A stretch of 64,000 nt of DNA from JAYODZ01 sp965660195 (GTDB lineage Bacteria > Pseudomonadota > Alphaproteobacteria > RS24), in contig CBFHZM010000001.1 in the NCBI GenBank assembly GCA_965660195.1, positions 1-64,000 on the forward strand, in the 5' to 3' direction. The position numbers and the translations under genes were made by a program. Under the pieces are notes generated by a model. That model saw only the letters and a program-made list of their open reading frames with translations. It was not told the DNA's origin and ran no database searches. Numbering within the stretch: the first letter of the stretch is position 1; every line of letters begins with the position of its first letter. This document shows, one piece after another, positions 15,892 through 25,750 of this stretch.

Positions 15892-18099
15892 TTACCGCTT
15901 CGGTTTAGCTTTTTTCGGCCGCGTTTTCTTCTGTTTTTTTGTCGCGGTAGGTTTCTTGCGGCTAGAGAATTGCCCGCCGGCTTTGAGCGAGAACAATAGC
16001 CCCCCCTTAACGGGGATGGTCTCTTCTAGGGTGACTTCGACGGCCTCACCCAATTTAAAGCTTAGGCCCGACGCTAGACCCGTCATGGTGTAGCCGTCAT
16101 CGTCAACAACAAAACGCTCGCCGCCGAGGCGCGAGATCGGGGCTAAGCCCTCGGCGCCGGTTTCGTGCAGGCGAATGAAAAGTCCAGCGCGCGACAGCCC
16201 AGTGATCATTCCGTCGAATGTTTCGCCGACACGTTTCGACATAAAGGCTGAGAGATAGCGCTCATTAGCGGCGCGTTCTGCCATCATTGCGCGGCGCTCG
16301 CTTTGCGAAATGCTTTCCGCGGTATCGACCATTTGCGCTCTATCGGTCTCACTCAGGCCGTCCTCGCCGAGACCGAGGGCGCTGATTAGGCCACGATGAA
16401 CAATCAAGTCCGCATAGCGACGAATGGGCGACGTAAAATGGGCGTAATGCGACAGGTTTAAGCCGAAGTGACCAATATTTTCTGTTGCGTAAGCGGCTTG
16501 CGCTTGTGTGCGCAAGACCGCTTCACTGATCATATCGGCATGTGCCTCGGCTGGCGCGCTTTGTAAAATTTGATTGAAAAGTTGAGGCAACAGTGTTTGC
16601 CCACGATTGAGCTTAATGCCTAAGGGGCGAATGAAATTTGAAAAACCCTTAACCTTTTCCAGCGAGGGCGCATCGTGGACACGATAAATCAATGGAGTTT
16701 GCTTGCGCTCCAACTGCTCAGCGGCACAACGATTGGCGCAAACCATCATTTCTTCGATCAGTCGGTGCGCTTCAAGGCGCGGCGGCATCGAGATCGACGA
16801 AATTTGTCCCCTGTCATCGAGCCGAATTTTGCGCTCGGGACGGTTTAGGTCCAAGGGGCGGCGGTTTTCCCGGGCGATCACCATGGCCTGATAACAGGCC
16901 CAGATCGGGGCAAGAATATGGGAAGCGCTATCAGTCTTGGGCGATGTGGGTAGGCGATCAAACACGTCTTGCGCCTGTTCATAGCTATAGGCGTCGGCGA
17001 TGCGAATGAGGGCTCGATCGAAGCGATGGCCGCGCCGTTCACCGTCCGGCCCGATCTCGATGTGGCATACAAGAGCTGGGCGTGTTTCCTGAGCGCGGAG
17101 CGAACAGAGATCATTTGACAAGCGCTCAGGTAACATCGGAATAACGCGGTCTGGCATGTAAACCGAATTGCCGCGACGGCGGGCCTCTAAATCGATCTCA
17201 GATCCGGGTCTGACAAAGGCTGCGACGTCGGCGATAGCGACCGTTAGGTCAAATCCGGTATCGGTAATTGTAACAGCGATCGCGTCATCATGATCGCGGG
17301 CATCGGCCGGATCGATGGTAATAAAATCAAGTGCGGTCAGATCTGTTCTTTGACGCTCCGGTAGTGCGGGAAGTGCGTCGGCTTCTGCCAGCACTTCATC
17401 GGAAAAGGTAAAGCGGATCGACTGCTCAGCAATTGCGATCATGGAGAAAACATCCGGCGCATCGGCAGCACCAATGCGCGAGATGAAGCGCGCTTTGCGT
17501 TCGCCGCGCCGCCGGCTTTCGATGCGTTCCGCAATGATTACATCATTTTCGGAAAATCCAGCAGCTGCAGCCAGATCATAATCGTACCGTTCACGCCGAT
17601 CAGCTGGCACCAATCGTAGTTGTGTTCCCGATTTGCGAACGATACCAATCAGACGTTCAGTCGACTGACTGATACGCTTGATGATACGGGCTATATAATG
17701 GCTTTGTGATTTGCGTGTCAGGCGGGCGAGGGCGCGATCCCCGATCTGCACAGGCGCCTGTTTGGCGCGGCGTAATTCTTGGATTTCGATAATTGGTGCG
17801 GGTTCGGGTACCGATTGCGTTGGTTTGCCAATAAAGGCGCCCTCAGAATTTCGACCAGTAATTTCGATCATGCAGACGGCTGGTAAATCGCCGGCCAAAC
17901 GCAAGCCTGAGAGTTTATCGGTTTCGATCTGACCTTCGGCGGCAAGATCGCGAAGTATTTTTTTCAGTTGAATACGATCCGCGCCTTTGATGCCGAACTC
18001 GCGAGCTATCTCGCGCTTACCGACTTTTCCGGCGGAATTACGAATGAATTCGAGGATGGTTTGGCTGTCTGGGAAACCGTCCGGCTCTTGATCGCTCAT
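15892..18099 (-). CDS. rnr: Ribonuclease R
   Basis: RNase R is a processive 3'-5' exoribonuclease that degrades structured RNA. The 735-residue protein has a winged-helix N-terminus, cold-shock domains, the RNB catalytic motif IDPADARDHDDAI (about 262-274), an S1 domain near residues 630-710 and a Lys/Arg-rich tail in the last 25 residues. Its start overlaps the topA stop (ATGA, 18096-18099), so the two are translationally coupled. Confidence 0.96.
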   Translation of the reverse strand: MSDQEPDGFPDSQTILEFIRNSAGKVGKREIAREFGIKGADRIQLKKILRDLAAEGQIETDKLSGLRLAGDLPAVCMIEITGRNSEGAFIGKPTQSVPEPAPIIEIQELRRAKQAPVQIGDRALARLTRKSQSHYIARIIKRISQSTERLIGIVRKSGTQLRLVPADRRERYDYDLAAAAGFSENDVIIAERIESRRRGERKARFISRIGAADAPDVFSMIAIAEQSIRFTFSDEVLAEADALPALPERQRTDLTALDFITIDPADARDHDDAIAVTITDTGFDLTVAIADVAAFVRPGSEIDLEARRRGNSVYMPDRVIPMLPERLSNDLCSLRAQETRPALVCHIEIGPDGERRGHRFDRALIRIADAYSYEQAQDVFDRLPTSPKTDSASHILAPIWACYQAMVIARENRRPLDLNRPERKIRLDDRGQISSISMPPRLEAHRLIEEMMVCANRCAAEQLERKQTPLIYRVHDAPSLEKVKGFSNFIRPLGIKLNRGQTLLPQLFNQILQSAPAEAHADMISEAVLRTQAQAAYATENIGHFGLNLSHYAHFTSPIRRYADLIVHRGLISALGLGEDGLSETDRAQMVDTAESISQSERRAMMAERAANERYLSAFMSKRVGETFDGMITGLSRAGLFIRLHETGAEGLAPISRLGGERFVVDDDGYTMTGLASGLSFKLGEAVEVTLEETIPVKGGLLFSLKAGGQFSSRKKPTATKKQKKTRPKKAKPKR

Positions 18100-20648
18100 C
18101 CAGATTTCTTCTTACGTGCGGGCGCCCGCTTTTTCTTGGCTGGCCCTTTCGCACGTCGCGCCTCAATCAGCCCCATGGCCCGCTCCATAGTGATGCTAGC
18201 CGGATCTTCGTCCTTCGGAATGGTGGCATTTATTTTGTCATGTTTCACATAAGGTCCGAAGCGGCCGTTCATTACCCGCACTGGCTTGCCGTCATCGGGG
18301 TGTTCGCCCAATTCCTGAATTACGCTTTGCGAGGTCGCCCGTCCGGGCCCTTTGGCTTTACGCTCGGCAAGAACAGTTACCGAACGATTGATACCAATCT
18401 CGAACACTTCGTCAGCAGTCTCGAGGCTAGCCGATTGTTTGCCGCATTTAATATAGGGCCCATAGCGGCCAATATCAGCGGTGATATCTTCGCCCGTTTC
18501 CGGGTGAGGACCAACCAGTCGCGGCAACGACAGTAGCTTCAAAGCGTAGTCAAGGTCCATCTCTTGTGGCGTCTTTCCTTTCGGAATACCAGCACGTTTT
18601 GGTTTCTCATTATCCTCAGATTTTTCGCCAAGTTGGATATAAGGACCAAAACGTCCATTTTTCACATGTACATCGAAACCCGAGTCTGGATCCTGTCCGA
18701 GGACGCGTTCAATATCTCCCTGTTCTGCCTGCTCGCCGGCAAAGGGGCGGGTGAAGCCACAATCGGGATAGCGGGTGCAACCGACAAAGGCGCCGAAGCG
18801 GCCTGTTTTAAGGCTCAGATCGCCTTCATTGCATTTTGGGCACTGGCGTGGATTGCCATCGCCCGTATCTTTAAAAATGTGCGGCCCCAGAACATCATTC
18901 ATGCGGTCGAGTACAACTGTGTTTCGAAGCTCTAAGGTTTGATCAATATTAGGCTTAAAATCACTCCAGAAACGGCGCAGAACATCGAGATAGCTCATTT
19001 CACCATTTGAAATCAGGTCGAGATCACGCTCGAGCGAGGCGGTGAAATCATATTCGACATAGCGCTCGAAAAAGCTTTCCAGGAAAGCAACGACCAATCG
19101 CCCTTTGTCTTGAGGGATGAAGCGGTTGCGATCCATGACAACATAATCGCGTTCACGCAACACCGACAGCACCGACGCATAAGTCGAGGGCCGCCCGATG
19201 CCTAGCTCTTCCATTTTCTTGACCAAAGAGGCTTCTGAATAACGTGGAGGTGGTTCAGTAAAATGTTGTTCGGGCTTAACCTCGGACACGCTCAACACCT
19301 GGCCTTCTTGCAGGTCTGGAAGCCGGACCCCGTCCTTGTCATCTTCGACAGCCTCGTCTTGACCTTCCTCGTACACTCCCAAAAAACCTGGGAAGGTGAT
19401 GACGGTGCCGCTGGCGCGCAAACCCGTTTGTCGGTCTTGGCTAATAATGTCGACCGTGGTGCGCTCGACACGTGCAGGGTTCATTTGGCAGGCCAATGTC
19501 CGCTTCCAAATCAACTCATACAGCTTTTGCTCGTCAATGTTAAGCAAAGCCTTAATGTCGTCGGGTGCGCGCATAATTGAGGTCGGGCGGATCGCCTCAT
19601 GCGCTTCTTGCGCATTGGCAGCCGTTTTAGTATACCGCCGCGCGGCTTCGGGCAAATAATCATTGCCATAGTCTTGTTGGATTTTGTCACGAATTTCGGT
19701 CACAGCAGAGGCATCTAGATCAAGACCGTCGGTCCGCATATAGGTAATCAGACCGGTCGTCTCACCGCTGATTGAGACCCCTTCATAGAGCTTCTGCGCC
19801 ACCTGCATGGTACGGCTAGCAGAAAAACCGAGCTTGCGTGCCGCTTCCTGTTGAAGGGTTGAGGTGGTGAAGGGTGGTGCGGGGTTACGATTACCAGGTT
19901 TGCGTTCGACGCGATCGACGGTAAAGCTCGCATTGCGGATGGCATTTTCGGCATCGCGTGCCATCACTTCATTTTCGAGTGTGAACTTATCAGCCTTTTC
20001 GCCCCGATAGAGGGAGAGACGGGTCGGAACCGTAGCCGCGGTCGGCGTTTTAAGTATCGTATCGACACTCCAATATTCGCGCGGCTTAAACTGTTCAATC
20101 TCAATTTCCCGCTGGCAAATTAGGCGCAGAGCGACCGATTGCACGCGCCCGGCTGATCGGGCGCCCGGCAATTTACGCCACAAAACCGGCGACAAATTAA
20201 AGCCCACCAGATAGTCCAATGCGCGGCGTGCGAGATAGGCATCGACCAGTTTTTCATCAATTTGTCGCGGATGTTCCATCGCCTCCAATACGGCCGTACG
20301 CGTAATGGCATTAAAGACTACACGGCTGATTGATTTGCCTTCGAGGACTTTTTTCTTCCGCAAAACTTCGAGAACGTGCCAGGAGATAGCTTCGCCTTCA
20401 CGATCAGGGTCGGTCGCGAGGATCAGACGGTCCGCTGTTTTCACAGCATTGGCGATTTCGTCGAGCCGGCTTTTCTTGCCGCCATTGATTTCCCAGGTCA
20501 TAGCAAAATCTTGATCGGGATCGACGGAGCCATCTTTTTCTGGCAGATCGCGGACGTGCCCTATGGATGCGAAAACTTTCGTATTGCTTCCGAGATACTT
20601 ATTTATTGTTGTCGCTTTCGCGGGCGACTCGACAATGACGACATCCAT
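18096..20648 (-). CDS. topA: DNA topoisomerase I
   Basis: TopA relaxes negative supercoils by transient single-strand breaks. The 850-residue protein has the TOPRIM start (VVIVESPAKA and DPDREGEAISW), the active-site Tyr303 in GLITYMRTDGL, one clear zinc-finger repeat with CPKC and CTRYPDC, and several further topo-C repeats recognisable by GRFGPY motifs. The last 20 residues are rich in Lys and Ala. The dprA-topA-rnr order is conserved in alphaproteobacteria. A 101-bp gap separates it from dprA. Confidence 0.97.
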   Translation of the reverse strand: MDVVIVESPAKATTINKYLGSNTKVFASIGHVRDLPEKDGSVDPDQDFAMTWEINGGKKSRLDEIANAVKTADRLILATDPDREGEAISWHVLEVLRKKKVLEGKSISRVVFNAITRTAVLEAMEHPRQIDEKLVDAYLARRALDYLVGFNLSPVLWRKLPGARSAGRVQSVALRLICQREIEIEQFKPREYWSVDTILKTPTAATVPTRLSLYRGEKADKFTLENEVMARDAENAIRNASFTVDRVERKPGNRNPAPPFTTSTLQQEAARKLGFSASRTMQVAQKLYEGVSISGETTGLITYMRTDGLDLDASAVTEIRDKIQQDYGNDYLPEAARRYTKTAANAQEAHEAIRPTSIMRAPDDIKALLNIDEQKLYELIWKRTLACQMNPARVERTTVDIISQDRQTGLRASGTVITFPGFLGVYEEGQDEAVEDDKDGVRLPDLQEGQVLSVSEVKPEQHFTEPPPRYSEASLVKKMEELGIGRPSTYASVLSVLRERDYVVMDRNRFIPQDKGRLVVAFLESFFERYVEYDFTASLERDLDLISNGEMSYLDVLRRFWSDFKPNIDQTLELRNTVVLDRMNDVLGPHIFKDTGDGNPRQCPKCNEGDLSLKTGRFGAFVGCTRYPDCGFTRPFAGEQAEQGDIERVLGQDPDSGFDVHVKNGRFGPYIQLGEKSEDNEKPKRAGIPKGKTPQEMDLDYALKLLSLPRLVGPHPETGEDITADIGRYGPYIKCGKQSASLETADEVFEIGINRSVTVLAERKAKGPGRATSQSVIQELGEHPDDGKPVRVMNGRFGPYVKHDKINATIPKDEDPASITMERAMGLIEARRAKGPAKKKRAPARKKKSG

Positions 20649-20749
20649 GCAGTGTTTTTCCCATCGGTTTGGCTTCCATAAATGGTCAAAATACAGCGCG
20701 ATGTCAAATGGCAGAATATTGTCGGGAGCAGAAAAAAGATAAAAATGCT

Positions 20750-21886
20750 CTAGTCAGGCGTCGCTAGGCTGACTTTACCGTCATTATGACGGATCAAAAG
20801 GCCCGCCAGTTCCAGCTCCAGAAGCGCTTGATAAATATAGGGAAGTGGCATTTCTGTGAGTTCGATTAAAGCGTTGATGCTGACAGCCGTCGGCCCCAAG
20901 AGTCTGTGGATCTGACCGCGATTGCTATCTGATAGCTCAGGGGGCGAAGCAGGGCGGTGGCTCGGCTGGGTTGGCGCGCGCGCCTCAAATCGTCCAACGC
21001 TGAGTGACATGGCAGCGTCAATATCATCAGCGGTCTCGACTAAACCGGCGCCTTCGCGGATCAAATTATTCGACCCTAAACACCTTGGGTCAAGCGGTGA
21101 GCCCGGAACTGCAAAGACATCGCGCCCGAATTCATTGGCTAAGCGCGCTGTAATCAGTGATCCCGATCGGCGAGCGGCTTCGATCACTAAAGTGCCGCGC
21201 CCAAGTCCAGCAATGATGCGGTTGCGCCGCGGAAACTGTGTTGCCTGTGGCTTAGTACCGGGCGGGTTTTCACAAATGAGCAGGCCAGTTTCTTTAATTT
21301 TTTCCTGCAAAGCGGCGTTCTCCGGCGGGTAGTAAATATCGGCGCCGTTGGCAATGACGGCGATGGTGCCGCTGTGCATCATGGCTTTATGGCAGGCGGT
21401 ATCAATGCCGCGCGCAAGGCCTGAGACACCGACCCACCCCCGCCGGCCCAATTCCGTGCAGAGACGGGCGCAAAGCGTTAAGGCTGCTGCCGATGCATTG
21501 CGTGCACCGACAATGGCCATGGCCGGTTTTTCCAGCAGGGAAGCGTGCCCAAATATGCTAATTATAGGTGGTGCGCTCGGCGTCTCGGCGAGGAGCCTTG
21601 GGTAGAGCGGACTACCCCAGATTAAATATGTTCCCCCCAGATTAAGCGTTTTTGCAAGTTCGCCTTCGACCTGCCGAGCGGCCGCGACCTTAAAGTTCTT
21701 GCGTCCGCCGCGCGCTGAAAGCGCTGGTAGGGCATCGAGTGCCTCCTGCGGAGATGCATAATTATGCATTAACATTTGAAAGCTTTGCGGACCGACATTT
21801 TGACTTCGGACGATTCTCAAGCAGGTGATTAGGTTTTGCTTTCTATGCCACATGGTGCATCTTTTCTTATTCTTATTACTGCCCAT
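20750..21886 (-). CDS. dprA: DNA-processing protein DprA
   Basis: DprA loads RecA onto incoming single-stranded DNA during transformation. The 378-residue protein has an N-terminal SAM-like region, the Rossmann-like core (VGARNAS, SGLARGIDTACHKAMM, PPGT, FPRRNRIIAGLG) and a C-terminal winged-helix domain typical of alphaproteobacterial DprA. Either the first Met or Met12 (21853) could be the start; neither has a strong ribosome site. It is 51 bp after plsY. No other competence genes are in the window. Confidence 0.94.
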   Translation of the reverse strand: MGSNKNKKRCTMWHRKQNLITCLRIVRSQNVGPQSFQMLMHNYASPQEALDALPALSARGGRKNFKVAAARQVEGELAKTLNLGGTYLIWGSPLYPRLLAETPSAPPIISIFGHASLLEKPAMAIVGARNASAAALTLCARLCTELGRRGWVGVSGLARGIDTACHKAMMHSGTIAVIANGADIYYPPENAALQEKIKETGLLICENPPGTKPQATQFPRRNRIIAGLGRGTLVIEAARRSGSLITARLANEFGRDVFAVPGSPLDPRCLGSNNLIREGAGLVETADDIDAAMSLSVGRFEARAPTQPSHRPASPPELSDSNRGQIHRLLGPTAVSINALIELTEMPLPYIYQALLELELAGLLIRHNDGKVSLATPD

Positions 21887-21937
21887 AACGCTGGGCGCTA
21901 GGATAGTATTGTCTATTCTGTGGCGGCAGGGAAGAGC

Positions 21938-22546
21938 TTAGGATTTACCGATACGCGGTTCCTGGGCAGCGATCAGGCGCTTGATGTTTTCGCGGTGCGT
22001 CCAGTAGGCAATCAGCGCCAAAAGCCCGCAAAGGATGGCTAGATTTAAATCGCCAAGGGCAAGCATGGCGACGGGGACAGCAAGGCAAGCCGCTAAGGCC
22101 GCGAGCGATGAGATTTTGAACAAGGCGGCCGTCGCCAGCCAAGCGCTGACGAAGACCAGTGCCGCGAGCGGGTTGAGGGCGAGCAGGACGCCAATGAAAA
22201 CTGCTATGCCTTTACCACCTTTGAAACCTAACCAGACCGGAAAAACATGCCCTATAAAAGCGCCCAGCGCAGCGGCACTTTGTGCCGTCTCAAGGTCGGG
22301 CGCCGCGGCAAACAGCTGACCGATAATCAGGACGGGGGCGGCGCCTTTCAGGGCGTCGGCGAGCAAGGTTAGCAAGGCAATCGATTTTTTTCCTGTTCTG
22401 AGGACATTGGTCGCTCCGATATTGCCGGAGCCAATGGTTCGGATATCGCCGAGCCCCGCCATTTTTGTGAAGAGGAGGCCAAACGGCACTGACCCGCTTA
22501 AATACCCAGCGACAAAACTCAGAAGTAAAAAATCGAGAGGTGTCAT
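21938..22546 (-). CDS. plsY: Glycerol-3-phosphate acyltransferase PlsY
   Basis: PlsY uses acyl-phosphate to acylate glycerol-3-phosphate at the inner membrane, the first step of phospholipid synthesis. The 202-residue protein is mostly transmembrane and has the conserved loops SGSVPFG, GSGNIGATNVLRTGKK and FKGGKGIA. Its start overlaps the stop of the dihydroorotase-like gene by 4 bp (ATGA). Confidence 0.96.
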   Translation of the reverse strand: MTPLDFLLLSFVAGYLSGSVPFGLLFTKMAGLGDIRTIGSGNIGATNVLRTGKKSIALLTLLADALKGAAPVLIIGQLFAAAPDLETAQSAAALGAFIGHVFPVWLGFKGGKGIAVFIGVLLALNPLAALVFVSAWLATAALFKISSLAALAACLAVPVAMLALGDLNLAILCGLLALIAYWTHRENIKRLIAAQEPRIGKS

Positions 22547-23832
22547 GCTAAATCATCATCGCGGGCGTAAACGCATTTTCCAGCCACAAATGTCGCCTCG
22601 ACGCGGCCCTGCACACGGCGCCCCTCCAAAACTGCATTTTTTGACTTTGAAGCAAGGTCATCGGCATCGATAATCCAAGGCGCATCGAGATCAACCAGTG
22701 TTAAATCCGCAGCTGCGCCGAGCGCCAAGCGGCCGCCGTCAATGCCGAGAATATCGGCAGGCCCGGAGGTTACTGCCCGCAACAAGGTCAGCAAATCTAC
22801 GCCATCGCTATGGTGCAGGGTGATCAGGCCGGTCAATAAGGTTTCGACGCCAACCGAGCCGAATGCCGCCTGTTGAAAAGGTTGACGCTTAGCATCGGCG
22901 TCTTGCGGATTATGGGCTGAAACAATGACATCAATAATACCATCGCTAACCGCATCAACCAGGGCAAGGCGATCGCCTTCTGCTCGAAGCGGCGGATTTA
23001 GTTTTGCAAAGCTGCGGTAATTTTCGACGTCATTTTCATTGAGGAGTAGGTGGTTAATGCTGACACCGCAACTAACGCCTAAGCCGAGGGCGCGCGCCTG
23101 ACGCAGGCTGGCAACGCTGTCTGCCGATGAAACCTGCGCCAAGTGATAGCGTCCATCGGTTAACTGTACGAGGCGCAAATCTCGGTCGATAATTACCGTC
23201 TCAGCCGCCACCGGAATACCAGGAAGACCGAGGCGTGTGGCAAGTTCGCTTTCATTCATGACGCCCGCGCTGAGCAGGTTCTCATCCATCGCATGATGTA
23301 CAATCAAGGCGTCGAAGCTGGCGGCATAAGACAGCGCCCGCCGCATCGTCAAGGCATTCATAATACTGCGGTCGCCATTGGAGAAGGCGATAGCGCCGGC
23401 ATCGCGCAACAAAGCCATTTCGCTTAAATGGTCGCTGTCGCATCCTTTGGTGATTGCGGCCATGGGGATAACACGTACCATGGCAGTGTCGCGCGCGCGC
23501 CGACTGATAAAGTCAACCAAAGCGGCATCGTCAATCGCCGGCCGCGTATCGGGCATCACTACAATGCTGGTGACGCCACCGCGTGCTGCGGCATGCGAGG
23601 CTGTGGCCAGTGTTTCGCGGTGTTCGTATCCTGGTTCTCCGGTATGCACTTGCATATCGATCAAGCCCGGCATCAGTGCTTTGCCGCTGCCGTCAATGCA
23701 AGCGCTCTCGTCGCCCGATAAAGTCTCTCCGAATTCTACGATGTGGCCATCTTTGACCCGCAGGGCACCGATCATATCAAGCCCCGAGGCAGGGTCGAGG
23801 AGGCGAACGTTTTGGAATAAAAGGTCAGTCAT
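22543..23832 (-). CDS. Dihydroorotase-like protein, probably catalytically inactive (PyrX type)
   Basis: The 429-residue protein has the amidohydrolase fold of type I dihydroorotases and follows pyrB with an 8-bp overlap. The zinc ligands are largely missing. The canonical HxH is QVH (61-63), the AFSDDG aspartate region reads AFSNGD, the CHVS histidine is Gln (AQVSS, 232-236), and the TDHAPH aspartate region reads SAHNPQ (305-310). Only the His of HAMD (180) is kept. This matches the pseudo-dihydroorotases that act as structural partners of aspartate transcarbamoylase in some bacteria. An active PyrC would then be elsewhere in the genome. The ATG at 23832 is preferred; a start at 23853 would lengthen the overlap with pyrB. 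Confidence 0.9.
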   Translation of the reverse strand: MTDLLFQNVRLLDPASGLDMIGALRVKDGHIVEFGETLSGDESACIDGSGKALMPGLIDMQVHTGEPGYEHRETLATASHAAARGGVTSIVVMPDTRPAIDDAALVDFISRRARDTAMVRVIPMAAITKGCDSDHLSEMALLRDAGAIAFSNGDRSIMNALTMRRALSYAASFDALIVHHAMDENLLSAGVMNESELATRLGLPGIPVAAETVIIDRDLRLVQLTDGRYHLAQVSSADSVASLRQARALGLGVSCGVSINHLLLNENDVENYRSFAKLNPPLRAEGDRLALVDAVSDGIIDVIVSAHNPQDADAKRQPFQQAAFGSVGVETLLTGLITLHHSDGVDLLTLLRAVTSGPADILGIDGGRLALGAAADLTLVDLDAPWIIDADDLASKSKNAVLEGRRVQGRVEATFVAGKCVYARDDDLA

Positions 23833-24805
23833 GGCTCGCCTCGTTCTCGCCATTGCGTGGTAAGTTTAACGCCAAGGCTTCGAGCGCGGCCATGCGGACA
23901 GCGACGCCCATTTCCACCTGTTCACGGATCAAGCTTACATCGGGGTGATCGGCAATCGCGCTATCGATTTCAACGCCGCGGTTCATCGGCCCTGGATGCA
24001 TTACCAGCGCGCCAGGTTTAGCATAGCCGAGCTTTTCTTCGTCCAGTCCATAGAGGTGATAATATTCGCGCACGGAGGGGACTAAGCTGCCGCTCATACG
24101 TTCATTTTGCAAGCGCAGCATCATGACAATATCGCAGCCCGCGAGGCCTTGTTTCATGTCATAGAAAACATTGGCGCCGAGACGTTCAGCGCTATGCGGA
24201 ATAAGGGTGCGAGGGCCAACCAAATTGATTTGAGCGCCCATCATCGACAATAAGATAATGTTCGATCGTGCTACGCGCGAATGCGCAATATCACCACAAA
24301 TGGCAATTTTGAGACCATCAAGTCGGCCCAGCCGCCGCCGAATGGTTAGCGCGTCGAGAAGCGCTTGCGTTGGGTGCTCGTGCGCCCCGTCACCTGCATT
24401 AAGGACTGCGCAAGAGACTTTTTGTGCTAGCAGCGCGACGGCGCCACTGGCGCTGTGGCGGACGACAATCAAATCGGGGTTCATGGCGTTGAGGGTAACG
24501 GCTGTGTCGATCAGCGTCTCGCCTTTGCTCATAGCAGAAGCGGCAACATTCATGTTCATAACATCGGCGCCTAGGCGCTTGCCAGCGAGCTCAAAAGAAC
24601 TTTGCGTCCGGGTCGAGCTTTCAAAAAATAGATTAATCTGCGTCCGGCCACGCAGAACATTACCTTTTTTGTTGGCTTGTCGATTGAAGCTGATATAGCT
24701 TTCAGCGCGGTCGAGGAGATTTTCAATATCCTGCTTAGAAAGCCCCTCAATGCCCAGCAAATGCTGGTGCGGAAAACAGTTGCTTTCGGGCGCTTCACTC
24801 ATCAA
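23825..24805 (-). CDS. pyrB: Aspartate carbamoyltransferase catalytic subunit
   Basis: PyrB condenses carbamoyl phosphate and aspartate in pyrimidine synthesis. The 326-residue protein has the carbamoyl-phosphate site ESSTRTQSSFE, the NAGDGAHEHPTQALLD block and the aspartate-side MHPGPMNRG. No regulatory-chain gene (pyrI) is nearby. Instead the gene is coupled to a dihydroorotase-like protein, the arrangement of class A/B ATCase complexes. Confidence 0.96.
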   Translation of the reverse strand: MMSEAPESNCFPHQHLLGIEGLSKQDIENLLDRAESYISFNRQANKKGNVLRGRTQINLFFESSTRTQSSFELAGKRLGADVMNMNVAASAMSKGETLIDTAVTLNAMNPDLIVVRHSASGAVALLAQKVSCAVLNAGDGAHEHPTQALLDALTIRRRLGRLDGLKIAICGDIAHSRVARSNIILLSMMGAQINLVGPRTLIPHSAERLGANVFYDMKQGLAGCDIVMMLRLQNERMSGSLVPSVREYYHLYGLDEEKLGYAKPGALVMHPGPMNRGVEIDSAIADHPDVSLIREQVEMGVAVRMAALEALALNLPRNGENEASHD

Positions 24806-24851
24806 AGCCGTAGTCTATACGGATTTGTCGGCTTTGTGGCAAGCGAATTTA

Positions 24852-25331
24852 TTACTTGGCTGACCGTAAAAAATCGAGGTAGCCCTGCAATATGTATGTT
24901 GCAGCAAGTTTATCTACGAGCTCGGCGCGACGGGCGCGGCTGGCATCGGCATCAATTAAGGTGCGAGTGACGGCGGCTGTTGACAAACGTTCATCCCACA
25001 ACACCACAGGCAGCGACGGAAAATTGTCAATTTTAGCCAAATTTCGGATAAAAGCCCGCGTTGCTTGGGCGCGTGGGCCAGCACTCCCATCCATATTAAG
25101 CGGATACCCCATGACGACGCCGCCAATTTGCCGAGCTGTGATCAGCGTTTGAAGCGCTTGCGCATCAATCGAGAGCTTTTGCCGTTTGATTGTCTCACTC
25201 GGTGAGGCAATGGTAAAATTGGTATCGGAGAGGGCAATACCAATTGTTTTGGTGCCGAGATCGAGCCCGACAAGAATCTGCCCCCGCTGCATCAGACGCG
25301 GCAAAGACAGCATATCTTCTAAGATGTCCAT
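24852..25331 (-). CDS. ruvX: RuvX/YqgF, putative pre-16S rRNA nuclease / Holliday junction resolvase-like
   Basis: This is an RNase H-fold protein of 159 residues with LVGLDLGTKTIGIALSD at the start, VVMGYPLNMDGSAGP in the middle and LWDERLST with the catalytic acid, then the C-terminal KLAATYILQGYLD helix. The family processes the 5' end of 16S rRNA in E. coli and was first named for resolvase similarity. It lies 46 bp upstream of pyrB on the same strand and diverges from gatC. Confidence 0.93.
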   Translation of the reverse strand: MDILEDMLSLPRLMQRGQILVGLDLGTKTIGIALSDTNFTIASPSETIKRQKLSIDAQALQTLITARQIGGVVMGYPLNMDGSAGPRAQATRAFIRNLAKIDNFPSLPVVLWDERLSTAAVTRTLIDADASRARRAELVDKLAATYILQGYLDFLRSAK

Positions 25332-25462
25332 TTTGCTGTGTTACCGCAGTTCACGCCGAAGGGAAATATTGAATGCGTGCGACGCTCGGGTGAGTTGCCT
25401 GATGGGGTGCGGTTTGCTAGTTTGCCTTCAATTGATTTGAATCATTTTCGAAAAGGCGAATT

Positions 25463-25750
25463 ATGTCGGTTGATGAAGCAACCGTGCGACGCATTGCGAA
25501 GCTAGCGCGCATCGGTGTTGAGGAGGCGGAGCTTGCCGGATTGGCACAAGAGCTCTCGCAGATCCTAAAATTTGTAGAGCAATTAAACGAGTTGGATACG
25601 GCGGGTGTCACGCCACTGACCAGCGCAGTCGAAACGCAAATCAAACGCCGTGCTGATGAAGTCACGGATGGCGCGATTGTCGATCAGATTTTGGCCAATG
25701 CGCCGTCTCGCGATGAAGAATTTTTTGCCGTGCCAAAGGTGGTGGAATAA
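25463..25750 (+). CDS. gatC: Asp-tRNA(Asn)/Glu-tRNA(Gln) amidotransferase subunit C
   Basis: GatC stabilises GatA in the transamidation complex that makes Gln-tRNA(Gln) and/or Asn-tRNA(Asn). The 95-residue product has the typical VRRIAKLARIGVEE start, the ELSQILKFVEQLNELDT helix and the C-terminal RDEEFFAVPKVVE. The stop TAA shares its last base with the gatA ATG (TAATG). An AAAAGG ribosome site precedes the ATG. Confidence 0.96.
   Translation: MSVDEATVRRIAKLARIGVEEAELAGLAQELSQILKFVEQLNELDTAGVTPLTSAVETQIKRRADEVTDGAIVDQILANAPSRDEEFFAVPKVVE

Noticed and set aside
20922..21332. 136-codon plus-strand frame opposite dprA
   Set aside because: Antisense shadow of conserved dprA; no domain recognised.
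22543..23832. Straightforward annotation as active dihydroorotase PyrC
   Set aside because: Most metal ligands are replaced, see the finding on this gene.
23378..23863. 161-codon open frame on the plus strand opposite the dihydroorotase-like gene and pyrB end
   Set aside because: It is antisense to two clearly homologous genes, has no recognisable family and follows their codon-position bias; it is a shadow frame.
24258..24698. 146-codon plus-strand frame opposite pyrB
   Set aside because: Antisense shadow of a conserved enzyme with no family similarity or ribosome site.
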